Virus record (IMG/VR): IMGVR_UViG_3300025137_000149
Location: 1-33,093 of that record
DNA length: 33,093 nt
DNA from: a virus
Direction: 5' to 3' (one strand)
Positions 33,078-33,093 of this stretch are shown here, piece after piece. The notes beneath the pieces were generated by a model. The model saw only the letters and a program-made list of their open reading frames with translations, had not been told where the DNA came from and made no database searches. How positions within the stretch are numbered: position 1 is the first letter of the stretch; each line of letters starts with the position of its first letter. A program made the position numbers and the translations under genes.

Positions 33078-33093
33078 GCAAAATTTACCTAGT

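Noticed and set aside
1-33093. CRISPR arrays, integrase, transposase, anti-defence or toxin-antitoxin genes
   Set aside because: No regularly spaced repeats or matching protein motifs were seen on either strand; every long minus frame fits a virion, packaging or lysis block.

Overview
The window looks like the virion-morphogenesis half of a tailed dsDNA bacteriophage with a podovirus-like plan. About 32 kb of tightly packed genes lie on the minus strand, and a short divergent block lies on the plus strand at the right end. No bacterial chromosomal gene, integrase, IS element or CRISPR array is visible. The mix of a terminase, a P22-type portal, a scaffold, an N4 gp56/DUF4043-like coat protein, very long internal virion proteins, and no tape measure or contractile sheath argues for a short tail. 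Several small proteins resemble families common in marine phages, so a marine host is likely, but the host cannot be named from this window.

Read in the direction of minus-strand transcription (right to left): 32173-29224 is the packaging module (HNH endonuclease, small conserved protein, TerS, TerL with an extra N-terminal zinc-ribbon-like motif). 29221-23362 is the capsid module (portal, scaffold, three very basic small proteins including a 38-residue AT-hook-like peptide, a long structured leader, major capsid protein, and a probable accessory capsid protein). It ends at a strong intrinsic terminator at 23349-23320. 23308-21013 holds a small protein and probable connector or head-tail proteins. 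21016-10987 holds four probable ejection proteins, the last of 2122 residues with an HELGH metallopeptidase motif. 10990-10420 carries DUF3310 and an M15 peptidase (probable endolysin). 10376-1 carries tail appendage proteins, holin-like and secreted proteins, a tail hub and a long tail fibre that runs off the left edge.

On the plus strand, 32355-33056 encodes two small proteins in DNA visibly richer in G+C and in C-ending codons than the minus block. The first has a broken or programmed-frameshift C-terminus. A Shine-Dalgarno-like GGAGGT lies 9 nt before an in-phase A AAA AAG heptamer, and the -1 frame stays open to the next gene's ribosome binding site.

The parts most worth checking are that frameshift candidate, the 257-bp structured non-coding leader of the capsid gene with an 18-bp inverted repeat at its upstream end, the carbohydrate-binding-like modules shared between two adjacent tail genes, and the overlapping hydrophobic reading frames of the lysis/secreted cluster. 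Genes are usually coupled by ATGA or TAATG overlaps, which supports one or a few long polycistronic late transcripts. All function calls come from reading motifs; no database search was run.
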